A DNA stretch of 64,000 nucleotides from Betaproteobacteria bacterium (GTDB taxonomy: Bacteria; Pseudomonadota; Gammaproteobacteria; Burkholderiales; Methylophilaceae). A program made the translations under genes and the position numbers. The notes under the pieces are model-generated. The model had not been told where the DNA came from. It worked only from the letters and a program-made list of their open reading frames with translations, and made no database searches. The stretch lies in assembly GCA_016868195.1 (NCBI GenBank), contig VGHQ01000002.1, positions 124,001 to 188,000 of the forward strand, in the 5' to 3' direction. The stretch's first letter is position 1; every line of letters starts with the position of its first letter. Below, piece by piece: positions 19,393 to 30,059 of the stretch.

Positions 19393-20016
19393 GCCACAGC
19401 GAATAGCAACTAAAGCTATCTCTGCTGAATTATTTGCATTCAATTTTTGCTTAATATTATATAAATGAGTGCCCACAGTTCTAGGACTCAAACATAAAGT
19501 ATCTGCAATTTCGTTTGTACTTTTACCTTTGGCTAATGCCATAAATACTTCAAACTCCCGATCGGAGAGAATCTCAACAGGATTCGTTTCACCCGATAAT
19601 TGTGTAATAGCCATTTGTTGAGCAATATTAGGCTCTAAATAACGCTTTCCTTGATGAATGGATTTAATTGCCTTGATCAATTCTTCCGCTGCACTTCTTT
19701 TTGTTAAATAGCCCATTACGCCCGCATTTAAGACTCGCTTAGGATGCACTGAGTCTTCATGAGCAGATAAAACAAGAATTTTGGTATTTTTATCTTTTGC
19801 CATAATGCGATCGATGGCCCCAAGCCCTCCTATACCTGGCATTGTAATATCCATGACAATAATGTCAGGTTTTAATTCTTGAGATAGTTTAACGGCAACT
19901 TCACCGCTTTCAGCCTCTCCAATAACTTTAATATCTGCTTCAGCTTCGATCAGCATTTTAAAACCCATACGAACTACAGCATGATCGTCGACAAGTAATA
20001 TCTTAATTTGACTCAA
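19378..20016 (-). CDS. NarL/UvrY-type response regulator
   Basis: A 212-residue two-component regulator. The receiver domain (1-120) has the acidic pocket Asp10/Asp11, phosphoacceptor Asp56 in IVMDITMPG, and the conserved Lys in YLTKRSA. The LuxR-type DNA-binding domain spans about 147-205, with LSDREFEVFMALAKGKSTNEIA and the recognition helix SPRTVGTHLYNIKQKL. It starts 13 bases downstream of the histidine kinase gene, so it is that kinase's partner. The pair is divergent from acs. By analogy with LuxR-type regulators of acetate use (CrbR, ErdR) it might control acs, which is inference. Confidence 0.93.
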   Translation of the reverse strand: MSQIKILLVDDHAVVRMGFKMLIEAEADIKVIGEAESGEVAVKLSQELKPDIIVMDITMPGIGGLGAIDRIMAKDKNTKILVLSAHEDSVHPKRVLNAGVMGYLTKRSAAEELIKAIKSIHQGKRYLEPNIAQQMAITQLSGETNPVEILSDREFEVFMALAKGKSTNEIADTLCLSPRTVGTHLYNIKQKLNANNSAEIALVAIRCGLIDP

Positions 20017-20029
20017 TCTATCATCCTTT

Positions 20030-21739
20030 TTATGTGGGCACAGAAATTAAAATCTGTGTGCCTTGATTCTTTTTAGAAATTAATTCAAACGAACCATTTA
20101 AAAATTGAATGCGCTCTTGCATACCCAAAATACCAAAATTTTTTGTTTGATCTACTTTTTTAAGGTCCATACCTTGACCATCATCTCTAAAATTTAATTC
20201 CAAAAGACCCTTTTTATTTAAAATCAAATTAATTTCAATTATTTTAGCTTTTGAATGCCTTAATACATTATTCATTGCTTCTTGAATAATTCGATAAATA
20301 TTTATATTTAAAGTTTCATTTAAGCCATTAAGATCACCCTTGATTGACAAATGAATTTTTAAATCTTGATATTGTTTTTGCCAGGTATTTACTGTGTCTT
20401 TAAGAGTTTCAGCCAATCCCAAGTTATCAAGCGAGCTTGGTCTTAACTGTTTAATAATACTATGCATGCCATCGTATATTTGATTCGCTGCGGAGATCAC
20501 GGAATCTGCATTTTTCTCTATTTCGGGTGATATTTTTTTAGCTTTATTTGATATGTTAGATGCAAATATTTTAATAGCAGATACATACTGCCCTAACTCA
20601 TCATGGAGCTCTCTTGCTAAACTTCTTCTTTCATCTTCAATATGACTTTGAATTAATTGAGTAAATTTTCTATTTTCTTCAAGTTTTAATTTTGATTCCT
20701 CTGCAATTTTCTTTTCACTTATATCTCTCATGCTACAGATATCACCAATAATTTCATTAGTGATGGGATCAATCAGAGGCGAAAATGATATAGCGACATT
20801 AACCACTTCACCATTTTTCTTAATTCTCTGAGACTCTATATTATGAATATTTTTTCCTTTATGAATTAATTGAAAGTTTTTTCTTAATTCATTCTCATGG
20901 GCTTTAGATGTGAGTATATAGGCTGATTTTCCTAATATTTCTTTTGAGGAATATCCAAATATTTTTTCAGCAGAAGCATTCCAAAAAGATATTTTAGATT
21001 GAAGATCATGAATAATAATTGCATCTGCAGTTTGTTGGGCAATTAATGCTAGCCTTTGATTTTCGCGAATTTTAGACTGAAGAGAATCGCCCATACGATT
21101 AAAGTTTGTAGCTATTGTTGCAAATTCAGGTAAATTAAAATTTGGAAGTCTTACTTCAAAATCGCCTTCCCCCATTTTATTTATAGCATTTACCATGGGC
21201 GCAAGAGGTCGGAGCCAAAATCCAAGCATCCAATATACTAAAATATTTAACAAAATAAAAAATGTAAGGGTGATCCAAAAAAAGTAATGTATTTTAGACC
21301 AAGATTCTTTTATGGCACCAATTGGATTTGTTTTTATAATCAACTTTCCAAATCTTATTATTCTTGTATCAATGTGCTCTTTAGGTGCTAGGGAATTTAA
21401 AAACCATTTGGGGGGTGGCAAATCATCTGTACGATATTTAGAAGGTGGTGATTGATAAAGAAGTTCGCCTTGTAGTGAATATAAATAAATATCGCTACTT
21501 CTTACATGGCCTAATTCTTCCAAAAATTTCTTTAAGACCTCGTGGGTATAGCCCCATTCTGGATTTTGGGCGGAGCTTATGATAACTGTATCTAATAACT
21601 GCAGTGTCACTCTATTGGCCGACTCTACCCCTTCTTGAATCGACTCTTTAGACCCTTTCATAATGGTATAACCCATTGAAATAAAAAAGACCAGCAAAAG
21701 TACCGTAATCAAAAGATTTAATCTAAGTCTTAAATTCAT
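20030..21739 (-). CDS. PAS-domain sensor histidine kinase (HisKA_3 type)
   Basis: A 569-residue membrane kinase. In order: TM1 about 8-26, a periplasmic sensor region about 28-148, TM2 about 151-173, HAMP about 174-227, a PAS/PAC domain about 232-342, and a HisKA_3 dimerisation domain with phosphoacceptor His379 in SLARELHDELGQ. A HATPase domain follows, with the N-box NNVLRHSKA, DDGQGMD and FGILGMQER. This is the NarX/UhpB class, which pairs with LuxR-type regulators, as here. The periplasmic ligand is unknown. The gene is divergent from acs across a 167-base gap. Confidence 0.93.
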   Translation of the reverse strand: MNLRLRLNLLITVLLLVFFISMGYTIMKGSKESIQEGVESANRVTLQLLDTVIISSAQNPEWGYTHEVLKKFLEELGHVRSSDIYLYSLQGELLYQSPPSKYRTDDLPPPKWFLNSLAPKEHIDTRIIRFGKLIIKTNPIGAIKESWSKIHYFFWITLTFFILLNILVYWMLGFWLRPLAPMVNAINKMGEGDFEVRLPNFNLPEFATIATNFNRMGDSLQSKIRENQRLALIAQQTADAIIIHDLQSKISFWNASAEKIFGYSSKEILGKSAYILTSKAHENELRKNFQLIHKGKNIHNIESQRIKKNGEVVNVAISFSPLIDPITNEIIGDICSMRDISEKKIAEESKLKLEENRKFTQLIQSHIEDERRSLARELHDELGQYVSAIKIFASNISNKAKKISPEIEKNADSVISAANQIYDGMHSIIKQLRPSSLDNLGLAETLKDTVNTWQKQYQDLKIHLSIKGDLNGLNETLNINIYRIIQEAMNNVLRHSKAKIIEINLILNKKGLLELNFRDDGQGMDLKKVDQTKNFGILGMQERIQFLNGSFELISKKNQGTQILISVPT

Positions 21740-21840
21740 GATGTCTCGGTATTAATCATTATATGAAAAGACTTTTACCACACATAAAGGCTTGATCACA
21801 AGCGTTAAATAATGAAAATAATTGAAGCACATTTTTTTGC

Positions 21841-21868
21841 TTTACATAAAATAAATTACTACTAATAA
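21841..21868 (+). promoter_or_regulatory. Candidate sigma-70 promoter for acs
   Basis: TTTACA at 21841-21846 and TAATAA at 21863-21868, separated by 16 bases, lie about 38 bases before the acs ATG. The region is very AT-rich, so a chance match is possible. Confidence 0.3.
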
Positions 21869-21906
21869 TAGATTAACTTTTTTAAATTAGATTTTAGTTA
21901 AAACAC

Positions 21907-23883
21907 ATGGGTATCGAGTCAGTCTTAAGTGAACACAGAACATTTCATCCGGATCAATCGTTTGTGAGTAGTGCCAATGTTTCCGGTATGGTGGCTTATG
22001 AAAAATTATGCGCTGCTGCAAACAAAAATTATGAGGATTTTTGGGCTAATTTAGCTCGTGAGTTGATTGTCTGGAAAAAACCTTTCACTAAAACACTCAA
22101 CGATTCGAATGCCCCTTTTTATAAATGGTTTGAAGATGGGGAATTAAATATTTCATATAACTGTCTTGATAAGCACTTAAATAGTCAACCAAATAAAATT
22201 GCAATTATTTTTGAAGCTGATAATGGTGACATTACTAATGTCACTTATAAAGAGCTTTATGAAAAAGTATGTCAATTTGCAAATGGCCTTAAAACATTCA
22301 ATCTAAATCTGGGTGATAGGGTTGTTATTTACCTGCCCATGGGTATTGAAGCAGTTGTAGCTATGCTTGCTTGTGCCAGAATTGGATTAACACACTCTGT
22401 TGTATTTGGAGGTTTTTCAGCAAAAAGCATTCAAGAGCGCATCAAAGATGCGCAAGCTAAACTTATTATCACAGCTGATGTTCAATTTCGAGGTGGAAAA
22501 ATACTTCCTCTCAAAGCTGCAGTTGATGAAGCATTTATTTTAGGCGGTTGTGAGTCAATTATTGGTAATGTGGTACTTAAAAAATCAAATGATGCAATCG
22601 AATTAAAAAATAAAGATGTGTGGTGGCACGAACTCATTAAGAATCAATCCAAAGATTGTGATCCGATATATGTGAATGCTGAACATCCTCTTTTTTTACT
22701 GTATACCTCGGGTTCGACCGGCACACCTAAGGGCGTTCAACATTCTTCTGCAGGCTATCTCCTTCATGCCATGAATACAATGCGATGGACTTTTGATATT
22801 AAAGGTGATGATGTTTACTGGTGCACGGCTGATGTGGGATGGATAACAGGACATACCTACGTTGCTTATGGGCCTCTTGCTATGGGGGCTACTCAACTTA
22901 TTTACGAAGGAATTCCCACTTTTCCTCATGCAGGCCGGTTCTGGCAGATGATAGAAAAACATCATGTCAGTATTTTTTATACTGCGCCCACTGCGATTAG
23001 ATCTCTTATTAAAGCTTCAGAATCAAATAAAGAATCTAATCCTGATACTTATGATTTATCGAGCCTTCGTCTTCTAGGTTCTGTAGGAGAGCCTATAAAT
23101 CCTGAAGCATGGGTATGGTATTACGAAAAAATTGGGCATCATCAATGCCCAATTGTAGATACATTTTGGCAAACAGAAACAGGGGGTCATGTCATAACAC
23201 CATTGCCGGGTGCCACACCATTAGTACCTGGCTCTTGTACCCTTCCTTTCCCAGGGATTGATGCAGCAATTGTTGATGAGGCAGGACATGAAGTACCATG
23301 GGGCACAGGTGGGCTATTAGTAATTAAAAAACCTTGGCCTTCAATGATTCGAACCATCTGGGGAGATCCTGAGCGATATAAAAAAAGCTACTACCCAGCA
23401 GAGCTTGGCGGAAAAGTATATTTAGCAGGTGATGGCGCAATTAGAGATAAAAAGACTGGCTACTTCACTATCATGGGTCGTATCGACGATGTATTAAGTG
23501 TCTCAGGTCACAGACTTGGTACGATGGAAATTGAATCTTCATTGGTATCAAATCCGCTTGTGGCTGAAGCTGCGGTCGTAGGAAAACCCCATGAAATTAA
23601 AGGCGAGTCTATCGTGGCTTATGTAGTGCTTAAAGGCAAAAGACCAGAAGGGGATGAAGCCAAAGCAATAGTAAATCAACTCAGGGATTGGGTTGGTAAA
23701 GAAATAGGTCCTATTGCCAAACCTGAAGATATTAGATTTGGTGACAACTTACCCAAGACGCGTTCAGGCAAAATTATGCGTAGACTTTTGCGCTCTCTTG
23801 CAAAAGGTGAAGAAATTACATCCGACATATCAACTCTAGATAACCCATCTATTCTTGAGCAACTAAAACAAACAATTCAATAA
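21907..23883 (+). CDS. acs: Acetyl-CoA synthetase
   Basis: AMP-forming ligase making acetyl-CoA from acetate, ATP and CoA, cytosolic. The adenylation P-loop [11 protein letters not shown] is at residues 266-276. [11 protein letters not shown] carries the acetyl-pocket tryptophan. The C-terminal lysine that catalyses adenylation and is the usual acetylation target is Lys622 in RSGKIMRR. It is full length (658 residues), and its N-terminus ([16 protein letters not shown]) matches the usual Acs start. It is divergent from a kinase/regulator pair. In a methylotroph it would serve acetate scavenging rather than growth on acetate, which is inference. Confidence 0.97.
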   Translation: MGIESVLSEHRTFHPDQSFVSSANVSGMVAYEKLCAAANKNYEDFWANLARELIVWKKPFTKTLNDSNAPFYKWFEDGELNISYNCLDKHLNSQPNKIAIIFEADNGDITNVTYKELYEKVCQFANGLKTFNLNLGDRVVIYLPMGIEAVVAMLACARIGLTHSVVFGGFSAKSIQERIKDAQAKLIITADVQFRGGKILPLKAAVDEAFILGGCESIIGNVVLKKSNDAIELKNKDVWWHELIKNQSKDCDPIYVNAEHPLFLLYTSGSTGTPKGVQHSSAGYLLHAMNTMRWTFDIKGDDVYWCTADVGWITGHTYVAYGPLAMGATQLIYEGIPTFPHAGRFWQMIEKHHVSIFYTAPTAIRSLIKASESNKESNPDTYDLSSLRLLGSVGEPINPEAWVWYYEKIGHHQCPIVDTFWQTETGGHVITPLPGATPLVPGSCTLPFPGIDAAIVDEAGHEVPWGTGGLLVIKKPWPSMIRTIWGDPERYKKSYYPAELGGKVYLAGDGAIRDKKTGYFTIMGRIDDVLSVSGHRLGTMEIESSLVSNPLVAEAAVVGKPHEIKGESIVAYVVLKGKRPEGDEAKAIVNQLRDWVGKEIGPIAKPEDIRFGDNLPKTRSGKIMRRLLRSLAKGEEITSDISTLDNPSILEQLKQTIQ

Positions 23884-23927
23884 TTTAAAGTAAAATAGCT
23901 TAGGCGGTTTAAGTTTAAGAAAGACCC

Positions 23928-26900
23928 ATGAAGCAAAAATTACTACTTTATTTTAAAAAAATTGGTTTTGTACTTGCCATTACCTATACACTTTTTGTTG
24001 CTTTTTCAAGTCTTGCATTTCAGTTTTACATCAAGCCTAATTTAAATAACTATAAATCAAAAATTGAAGCCCTTGTATCTCAATCAACTGGGCAAACGAT
24101 TAAAATAAATTCGCTTGAAGGTCGGTGGGATTTTATTAATCCAGAAATTGCTTTACGAGAAGTTTTATTTTATGACAGTCAAAATAAAATTACCCTTACA
24201 CTTAAAGAAATTAGTATTGACTTCTCATGGTTAAGTCCATTTTATTTAAAACCAACACTTTCAGAAATAAGGTTGCAAGCTCCCAAGCTTCTTATTAAGA
24301 GAGACGTTAATAACAAAATTTTCATTGGTGGCATACTTATCGATGGACCTGCTAATAATAAATTAACGAATTGGCTCCTCAATCAAAAAAAGGTGGTAAT
24401 AAAACAAGGTGAAATTGATTGGTATGACGAATACAGACAAGCGCCTGCACTCACATTAAAAGATTTAAATTTTAGATATAAAACACCCTTTATTATCGAA
24501 CTCATTAGCAAACATGAATTTGCTCTAAATTTTAGAATCAGCAATAGCGACAATCAATTTATTTACATTAACGGAAATATTTATGCAAAAAAAATTGAAG
24601 ATATAAATTCATGGGACTCCAAAGTTAAAATTAAAGCCAGCAATATCAATCTTGCAGCCTATATGCCCTGGATTAATTATCCTATTAAAATCAATGCAGG
24701 TACTGGCGATATAAATCTAACTGCGAGCATCACTAATGCCACAATTACAAAAATTAAGTCATCAATTAAGCTCACAGGTTTTAAAACTGAATTGAATCAA
24801 GCTTACAAAAATGAGCTAAATTTAAAAAATTTTTCTGGCGATATTATATGGCTTTCTAATGAAAAAGATTATCAACTTGCATTTAAAAATATTTACATAC
24901 TAACTAACAATGGCATTAATGTCGAAGATGCTGATAGCTCTATTACTATTTCATCTGAAACAAATAAACCTACCGCATTCTCTCTGAGGATAAATACAAT
25001 TCAACTTGAGACAGCCAATGAAATATTACAAACTATTCCATACTTTGATGATGTGAAAAATAAAATTAATGTACTTCAGCCCTCAGGATTATTAAGTAAT
25101 TTAGATCTTAAATGGATGGAGAATAAAAAAACTGAAATAAGTCTCAAAGCTCAGTTTGACAAATTAAGCTTAAAATCTTTTGAGCACGTGCCAGGCTTCG
25201 AGAATCTTTCAGGCACTATTCGTCTGTCAAATAAAGACGGTTCTTTGAAACTTAAATCAGCAGATGTTTCGCTTTCATATAATAAATTATTTAGAGAGCA
25301 ACTTAAATTTAGTGACCTACATGGCGACTTAAAGTGGACAGAAAGTTATTTAATGTTTAAAAATTTTAGTTTTAATAATCCATTTATTAATGGTTCAATA
25401 AATGGAATTATTAAATATGATGCTCAAAAAGTAACTTATCTAGACATACAAGCTTCAATTCCTTTTATCGATTTTAAACAAGCAAAAACTTATTACCCAA
25501 GAACAATTAGCGCAGAAAGCCTTCATTGGCTTGACACTTCTCTTCTTGAAGGAAATCTAGAAAATACATTGGTGGCTATAAAAGGTTCAACAGCCGATTT
25601 TCCATTTGTTGATGCGAATAATCGACCTGATCCTAGCAAGGGCACATTTATAGTTACAACAACAGGGAAAAATACTTTAATTGAATATGGCGCAGGATGG
25701 CCTGTAGTCGAAAAATTCGATTTTAATGCCTCAATTAATGCTGGCACTTTTGAGTTGGTAAGTAAGAAAGGTCAAATTTTAGGGAATACAATTAAAGATC
25801 TTAAAACCACAATTCCCGCAATAGCAATTGAACACCCCGTGCTTAATATTCAAGGAACTCTAAATAGTCCTACACGTGAAGCAATTAAATTTATTAATAA
25901 CAGCCCCGTAAAAGAATCAGCTCAACATTTTTTTGATGAAGCTACAGGATCCGGTGAAGGAAAGTTGATGGTAAATGTTGACATTCCCATGGACAATTTA
26001 GATGCCATTACCTTTAAAGGTCAATATCAATTTTTAAATAGTACTCTTAGTAATTCATTGATCGGCATTCCTTATATAGAAAAAATTAAAGGTAATGTCA
26101 CATTTGATGAACTTAATGTTAAAACTGAAAATCTTAACGGTACTATGTTTGGAGGTAATACGAATATTTCACTTACTGCCGATCCAAGTAAAGCTATTAA
26201 GATTAAATTAAATGGTAAATTTACTGATAAAGGTATTGAAGAAAAATTAGGTAAAAGTTTTACAAAATTAAGTGGCTCAGCCGATTGGGAGGGTTTTGTA
26301 GAATACAAAAAACCTTTACTAAATATCCAAATTTCGTCAAATTTAAAAGGTATTGAAATGGGCTACCCCGCCCCATTTAATAAAGCAAGAGATAAAGAAG
26401 AAAAATTCTATTTTAGTAAAAAACAGAATAACCAAAAAAATGATGAGATTGAATTTAAATTCAGCAATATTGTAAGCGCAAAAATATCGCGCACTGAAAA
26501 AAATAATCTGATGACTATTGATCAAGGCTTTATCGCTATTAATTCAGATGTTAGAACAAATCCTCAAAAAGGACTTTATCTCAAAGCTAATCTCCCTTAC
26601 ATCAATTTGGATGATTTTATTAGCGTATATAGCGGAAGTGATAGCCATTATCATTTTAAAATAGATAAAGCAGATATAGCGCTTATGAGTGCTGATCTAT
26701 TTGACAGAAGATTTAACAATATCAAAATAGAAATAGCACCAGGTAACGGCAATACAAAATTTAAAATTAACTCAAGCGAAACATCAGGTAATCTTTTATG
26801 GTTTGAAAAAGATAACAGATTAATTGCTCGTTTAATTGGACTCAAACTTCCAAGTGAAATAAAAAAGATTTCCTTATCTCACAATACGAGTAACCAAAAT

Positions 26901-27758
26901 GTGCCTAACCTAGATGTCAAAATTGGAGCGCTTGAGGTAGATGGTAAAAAAATAGGGAAATTAGAACTTATTTCCAATACATCAAAACAACATATTAACT
27001 TTCAAAAATTCAAACTTACAAGCGATACAAGCATTTTTCAGGGAGATGGTGATTGGCTCGACTGGAATAAAAATTCAAAAACAAATATTAATTTTAACTG
27101 GAAGATTAATAATCTTGGCAATACTCTTGACTTTTTGGGATACAACCATTTAATTAAAGATGGTGATGCGGAAATTAACGGTCAATTTAAATGGATTGGA
27201 AGTCCAATCAATTTTGATAAAACTAAAATTGATGGCTCTTTCACTTTAGATATTCATAAAGGAACAATTTTAAAAGTGGAGCCAGGCGTAAGTCGCTTTT
27301 TTGGACTTGTCACATTGCAAAGTTTACCGAGACGACTTAGTCTAGACTTTAGAGATTTGTTTGGTAGTGGTTTCATATTTGACTCAATCAATGCCTCTAT
27401 AAGAATGAATAATGGCATCATGAAAACAACAAATTTTAGGATGAATGGCCCAGCTGCTGATGTATTTATGTCAGGTGAAACCAATATCATCAAGGAAACA
27501 CAAGATTTAAATGTAAAAGTAACCCCTCATATTAGTGATAGCTTATCTCTTGCAGCACTTGCTGGTGGTCCATTAGCGGGAGCTGTTGCTTTCGTGGCAC
27601 AAAAAATACTTAAGGATCCCCTCAATAAAATTCTTACTTCCGAATATCGAATTATTGGTACATGGGAAAACCCAGAAGAATTGAATAATTCTCCATCTGA
27701 TAAAATCAAAACAACGATCGATAACACTAAAAACTTATTTAATGATAAAAAACAATAA
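23928..27758 (+). CDS. yhdP: YhdP-family AsmA-like envelope protein
   Basis: A 1276-residue protein with one N-terminal transmembrane helix (about 12-32) and a very long beta-rich periplasmic region, the form of AsmA-like/VPS13-like bridges that move phospholipids to the outer membrane (YhdP, TamB family). The DUF3971-type N-terminal half and the C-terminal stretch rich in VTPHISDSLSLAALAGGPLA, followed by EYRIIGTWENPE, are typical of YhdP. Its stop overlaps the ATG of the amidase gene (TAATG). The yhdP-nitrilase-tldD order is conserved in proteobacteria; the usual upstream rng gene is absent, acs being there instead. Confidence 0.9.
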   Translation: MKQKLLLYFKKIGFVLAITYTLFVAFSSLAFQFYIKPNLNNYKSKIEALVSQSTGQTIKINSLEGRWDFINPEIALREVLFYDSQNKITLTLKEISIDFSWLSPFYLKPTLSEIRLQAPKLLIKRDVNNKIFIGGILIDGPANNKLTNWLLNQKKVVIKQGEIDWYDEYRQAPALTLKDLNFRYKTPFIIELISKHEFALNFRISNSDNQFIYINGNIYAKKIEDINSWDSKVKIKASNINLAAYMPWINYPIKINAGTGDINLTASITNATITKIKSSIKLTGFKTELNQAYKNELNLKNFSGDIIWLSNEKDYQLAFKNIYILTNNGINVEDADSSITISSETNKPTAFSLRINTIQLETANEILQTIPYFDDVKNKINVLQPSGLLSNLDLKWMENKKTEISLKAQFDKLSLKSFEHVPGFENLSGTIRLSNKDGSLKLKSADVSLSYNKLFREQLKFSDLHGDLKWTESYLMFKNFSFNNPFINGSINGIIKYDAQKVTYLDIQASIPFIDFKQAKTYYPRTISAESLHWLDTSLLEGNLENTLVAIKGSTADFPFVDANNRPDPSKGTFIVTTTGKNTLIEYGAGWPVVEKFDFNASINAGTFELVSKKGQILGNTIKDLKTTIPAIAIEHPVLNIQGTLNSPTREAIKFINNSPVKESAQHFFDEATGSGEGKLMVNVDIPMDNLDAITFKGQYQFLNSTLSNSLIGIPYIEKIKGNVTFDELNVKTENLNGTMFGGNTNISLTADPSKAIKIKLNGKFTDKGIEEKLGKSFTKLSGSADWEGFVEYKKPLLNIQISSNLKGIEMGYPAPFNKARDKEEKFYFSKKQNNQKNDEIEFKFSNIVSAKISRTEKNNLMTIDQGFIAINSDVRTNPQKGLYLKANLPYINLDDFISVYSGSDSHYHFKIDKADIALMSADLFDRRFNNIKIEIAPGNGNTKFKINSSETSGNLLWFEKDNRLIARLIGLKLPSEIKKISLSHNTSNQNVPNLDVKIGALEVDGKKIGKLELISNTSKQHINFQKFKLTSDTSIFQGDGDWLDWNKNSKTNINFNWKINNLGNTLDFLGYNHLIKDGDAEINGQFKWIGSPINFDKTKIDGSFTLDIHKGTILKVEPGVSRFFGLVTLQSLPRRLSLDFRDLFGSGFIFDSINASIRMNNGIMKTTNFRMNGPAADVFMSGETNIIKETQDLNVKVTPHISDSLSLAALAGGPLAGAVAFVAQKILKDPLNKILTSEYRIIGTWENPEELNNSPSDKIKTTIDNTKNLFNDKKQ

Positions 27759-28612
27759 TGGCAATTAAATCTAAAATAAAAACAACCAAAGCTAAGTTGG
27801 TAAATAAAGATATTATAAAGATTGCTGGTATACAGATGGCGTCTGGGCCAGACATCAAATCAAATCTTAATGAAGCTGAAAATTTAATTACCATTGCTGC
27901 AAACCAAGGTGCCAAACTCATAGCGCTTCCTGAGTATTTTTCCATCATGTCTTCCAAAGATTCTGAAAAACTAAAGGCAAAAGAAAAGCCCGAACAAGGT
28001 CTCGTTCAATCTTTTCTATCAAAGCAAGCCAAAAAAAACAAAATCTGGATTATTGGCGGCTCTATTCCTTTAGTATCAAAGGATAAAAATAAAATTAGGA
28101 ATAGTTGTTTAATTTATGATGACAGAGGTAATTTAATTCACCGCTACGACAAAATTCATCTTTTTGGATTTGATATGGGTGATGAATACTATCGCGAAGA
28201 TAAATTAATTGAGGCAGGTTCCGATGTTGTGGTTATCGATTCTCCATTTGGAAAAATTGGCATTGCAATTTGTTACGATCTAAGATTTCCAGAGCTTTTC
28301 AGAGCCATGAAAGATATTGATCTTCTTGTCATTCCATCTGCGTTTACAGAAACAACTGGTAAAGCACATTGGGAAATTTTGATTCGTGCAAGAGCAATTG
28401 AGAATCAATGTTACGTATTGGCCCCTGCTCAAGGAGGCTACCACTTGTCAGGAAGAGAAACTCATGGGCATTCAATGATCGTTGACCCATGGGGTACTAT
28501 ACTAGATCGTCTCAGTCGAGGTTCTGGCGTAATTACTGGGTTCTTAAATAAAGAATACATTAAATCCGTTCGTAAATCTTTACCGGCCCTTAAACATCGC
28601 ACTATTAAATAA
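27758..28612 (+). CDS. Nitrilase-superfamily carbon-nitrogen hydrolase (Nit1/Nit2-like amidase)
   Basis: A 284-residue amidase with the Glu-Lys-Cys catalytic triad: Glu59 (LPEYFS), Lys132 (YDKIHLFGFD) and Cys172 (AICYDLRFPE). This branch is close to Nit1/Nit2, which repair deaminated glutathione or hydrolyse omega-amides; the exact substrate is not readable from sequence. An N-terminal Lys/Thr-rich extension of about 20 residues precedes the domain (IKIAGIQMASG). The ATG overlaps the yhdP stop, and tldD follows after 8 bases, so the three genes form one operon. Confidence 0.88.
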   Translation: MAIKSKIKTTKAKLVNKDIIKIAGIQMASGPDIKSNLNEAENLITIAANQGAKLIALPEYFSIMSSKDSEKLKAKEKPEQGLVQSFLSKQAKKNKIWIIGGSIPLVSKDKNKIRNSCLIYDDRGNLIHRYDKIHLFGFDMGDEYYREDKLIEAGSDVVVIDSPFGKIGIAICYDLRFPELFRAMKDIDLLVIPSAFTETTGKAHWEILIRARAIENQCYVLAPAQGGYHLSGRETHGHSMIVDPWGTILDRLSRGSGVITGFLNKEYIKSVRKSLPALKHRTIK

Positions 28613-28620
28613 TTTCGCTT

Positions 28621-30057
28621 ATGGAATATAAAATTGCTCATGCAAAAGATTTGCTTCTCGCGCAATCTGGAATCGATATAACTGATCTGAATAAAATACT
28701 CAACAGCATGATGTCACATGGTGTCGATTATGCAGACCTTTATTTTCAATACACAAAAAATGAATATTGGGGGCTTGAAGAAGGACAAGTTAAATCGGGC
28801 AGCTTCTCAATTGATCAAGGTATAGGTGTTAGGGCTGTCAACAAAGACAAATCTGCTTTTGCATATTCTGATGACATTTCCATTGAAGCACTTTTATCTT
28901 CATCAAATATTGCTAAAGCTATTGCTTCAAAAAATTTAAATCAAAGTCATAAACTCGATCATCCAAGAATCATATCTAATTTATATAGTACTCAAGACCC
29001 GCTTTCGGCAGTCCCTGCTGAAACTAAAATTAAAATGTTAGAAAAAATAGAAAATTTTGCTAAAAAGATGGATGAGCGTATTACTAAAGTCACAGCATCG
29101 ATTGCTGGAGAGTATGAAGTGATATTCGTCATTAATCATGAGCAAAAAATTGCAGCAGATATTAGACCTCTCGTAAGATTATCGATTAATGTCATTGCAG
29201 AAGCGAATGAAAAAAGAGAGCAAGGCTCTTCCGGTGGCGGTGGTCGTTTTGGTTTTGAATATTTCTCTGATGAAATATTAAAACAATATGCGCATGAAGC
29301 AGTTCATCAAGCCACTACAAATCTAAATGCAAAACCTGCGCCCGCTGGGAGCATGACAGTTGTCTTGGGTCCTGGATGGCCAGGTATTCTTTTACATGAA
29401 GCTATTGGTCATGGCCTAGAAGGTGATTTCAATCGAAAAGGCAGCTCCGCTTTTAGCAATAAAATTGGCACTCAAGTCGCTGCAAAGGATATTACTGTGG
29501 TTGATGATGGTACGATCCAAGATCGAAGAGGCTCACTAAATATCGATGATGAAGGCAATGAAACACAAAGAACAGTGCTTATAGAAAACGGTATTCTGAA
29601 AGGATATCTTCAAGACACATTAAATGCGAGACTTATGAATATGCTCACCACTGGAAATGCGAGAAGAGAATCCTATGCGCATCTTCCTATGCCGAGAATG
29701 ACAAATACCTATATGCTTAATGGCACCAAAACACCTGAAGAAATTATTAAATCAGTCAAGAAAGGTATTTATGCAGTTAACTTTGGTGGTGGTCAAGTTG
29801 ATATCACAAGCGGTAAGTTTGTATTTTCTGCAGCTGAAGCGTGGATGATTGAAGATGGAAAATTACTTTATCCAGTCAAAGGCGCAACTCTAATAGGCAA
29901 TGGCCCAGAGGTATTAAAAAAAGTTAGTATGATCGGAAATGATATGTCTCTAGACTCAGGGATAGGGACCTGCGGCAAAGAAGGTCAAAGTGTTCCAGTA
30001 GGGGTAGGTCAGCCCACAATCAAAATTGATGGCTTAGTTGTAGGTGGAACTGCTTAA
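28621..30057 (+). CDS. tldD: Metalloprotease TldD
   Basis: Subunit of the TldD/TldE (PmbA) zinc protease that matures microcin- and CcdA-like substrates. The metal motif HEAIGHGLEGD places His259, Glu260 and His264 in the HExxxH signature. The GVRAVNKDKSAFAYSDD and GGGQVDITSGKFVFSAAEAW segments are typical. At 478 residues it is full length. It is the last gene of the yhdP-amidase-tldD operon. Its partner pmbA/tldE is not in the window. It converges on efp with 2 bases between stop codons. Confidence 0.95.
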   Translation: MEYKIAHAKDLLLAQSGIDITDLNKILNSMMSHGVDYADLYFQYTKNEYWGLEEGQVKSGSFSIDQGIGVRAVNKDKSAFAYSDDISIEALLSSSNIAKAIASKNLNQSHKLDHPRIISNLYSTQDPLSAVPAETKIKMLEKIENFAKKMDERITKVTASIAGEYEVIFVINHEQKIAADIRPLVRLSINVIAEANEKREQGSSGGGGRFGFEYFSDEILKQYAHEAVHQATTNLNAKPAPAGSMTVVLGPGWPGILLHEAIGHGLEGDFNRKGSSAFSNKIGTQVAAKDITVVDDGTIQDRRGSLNIDDEGNETQRTVLIENGILKGYLQDTLNARLMNMLTTGNARRESYAHLPMPRMTNTYMLNGTKTPEEIIKSVKKGIYAVNFGGGQVDITSGKFVFSAAEAWMIEDGKLLYPVKGATLIGNGPEVLKKVSMIGNDMSLDSGIGTCGKEGQSVPVGVGQPTIKIDGLVVGGTA

Positions 30058-30059
30058 AA

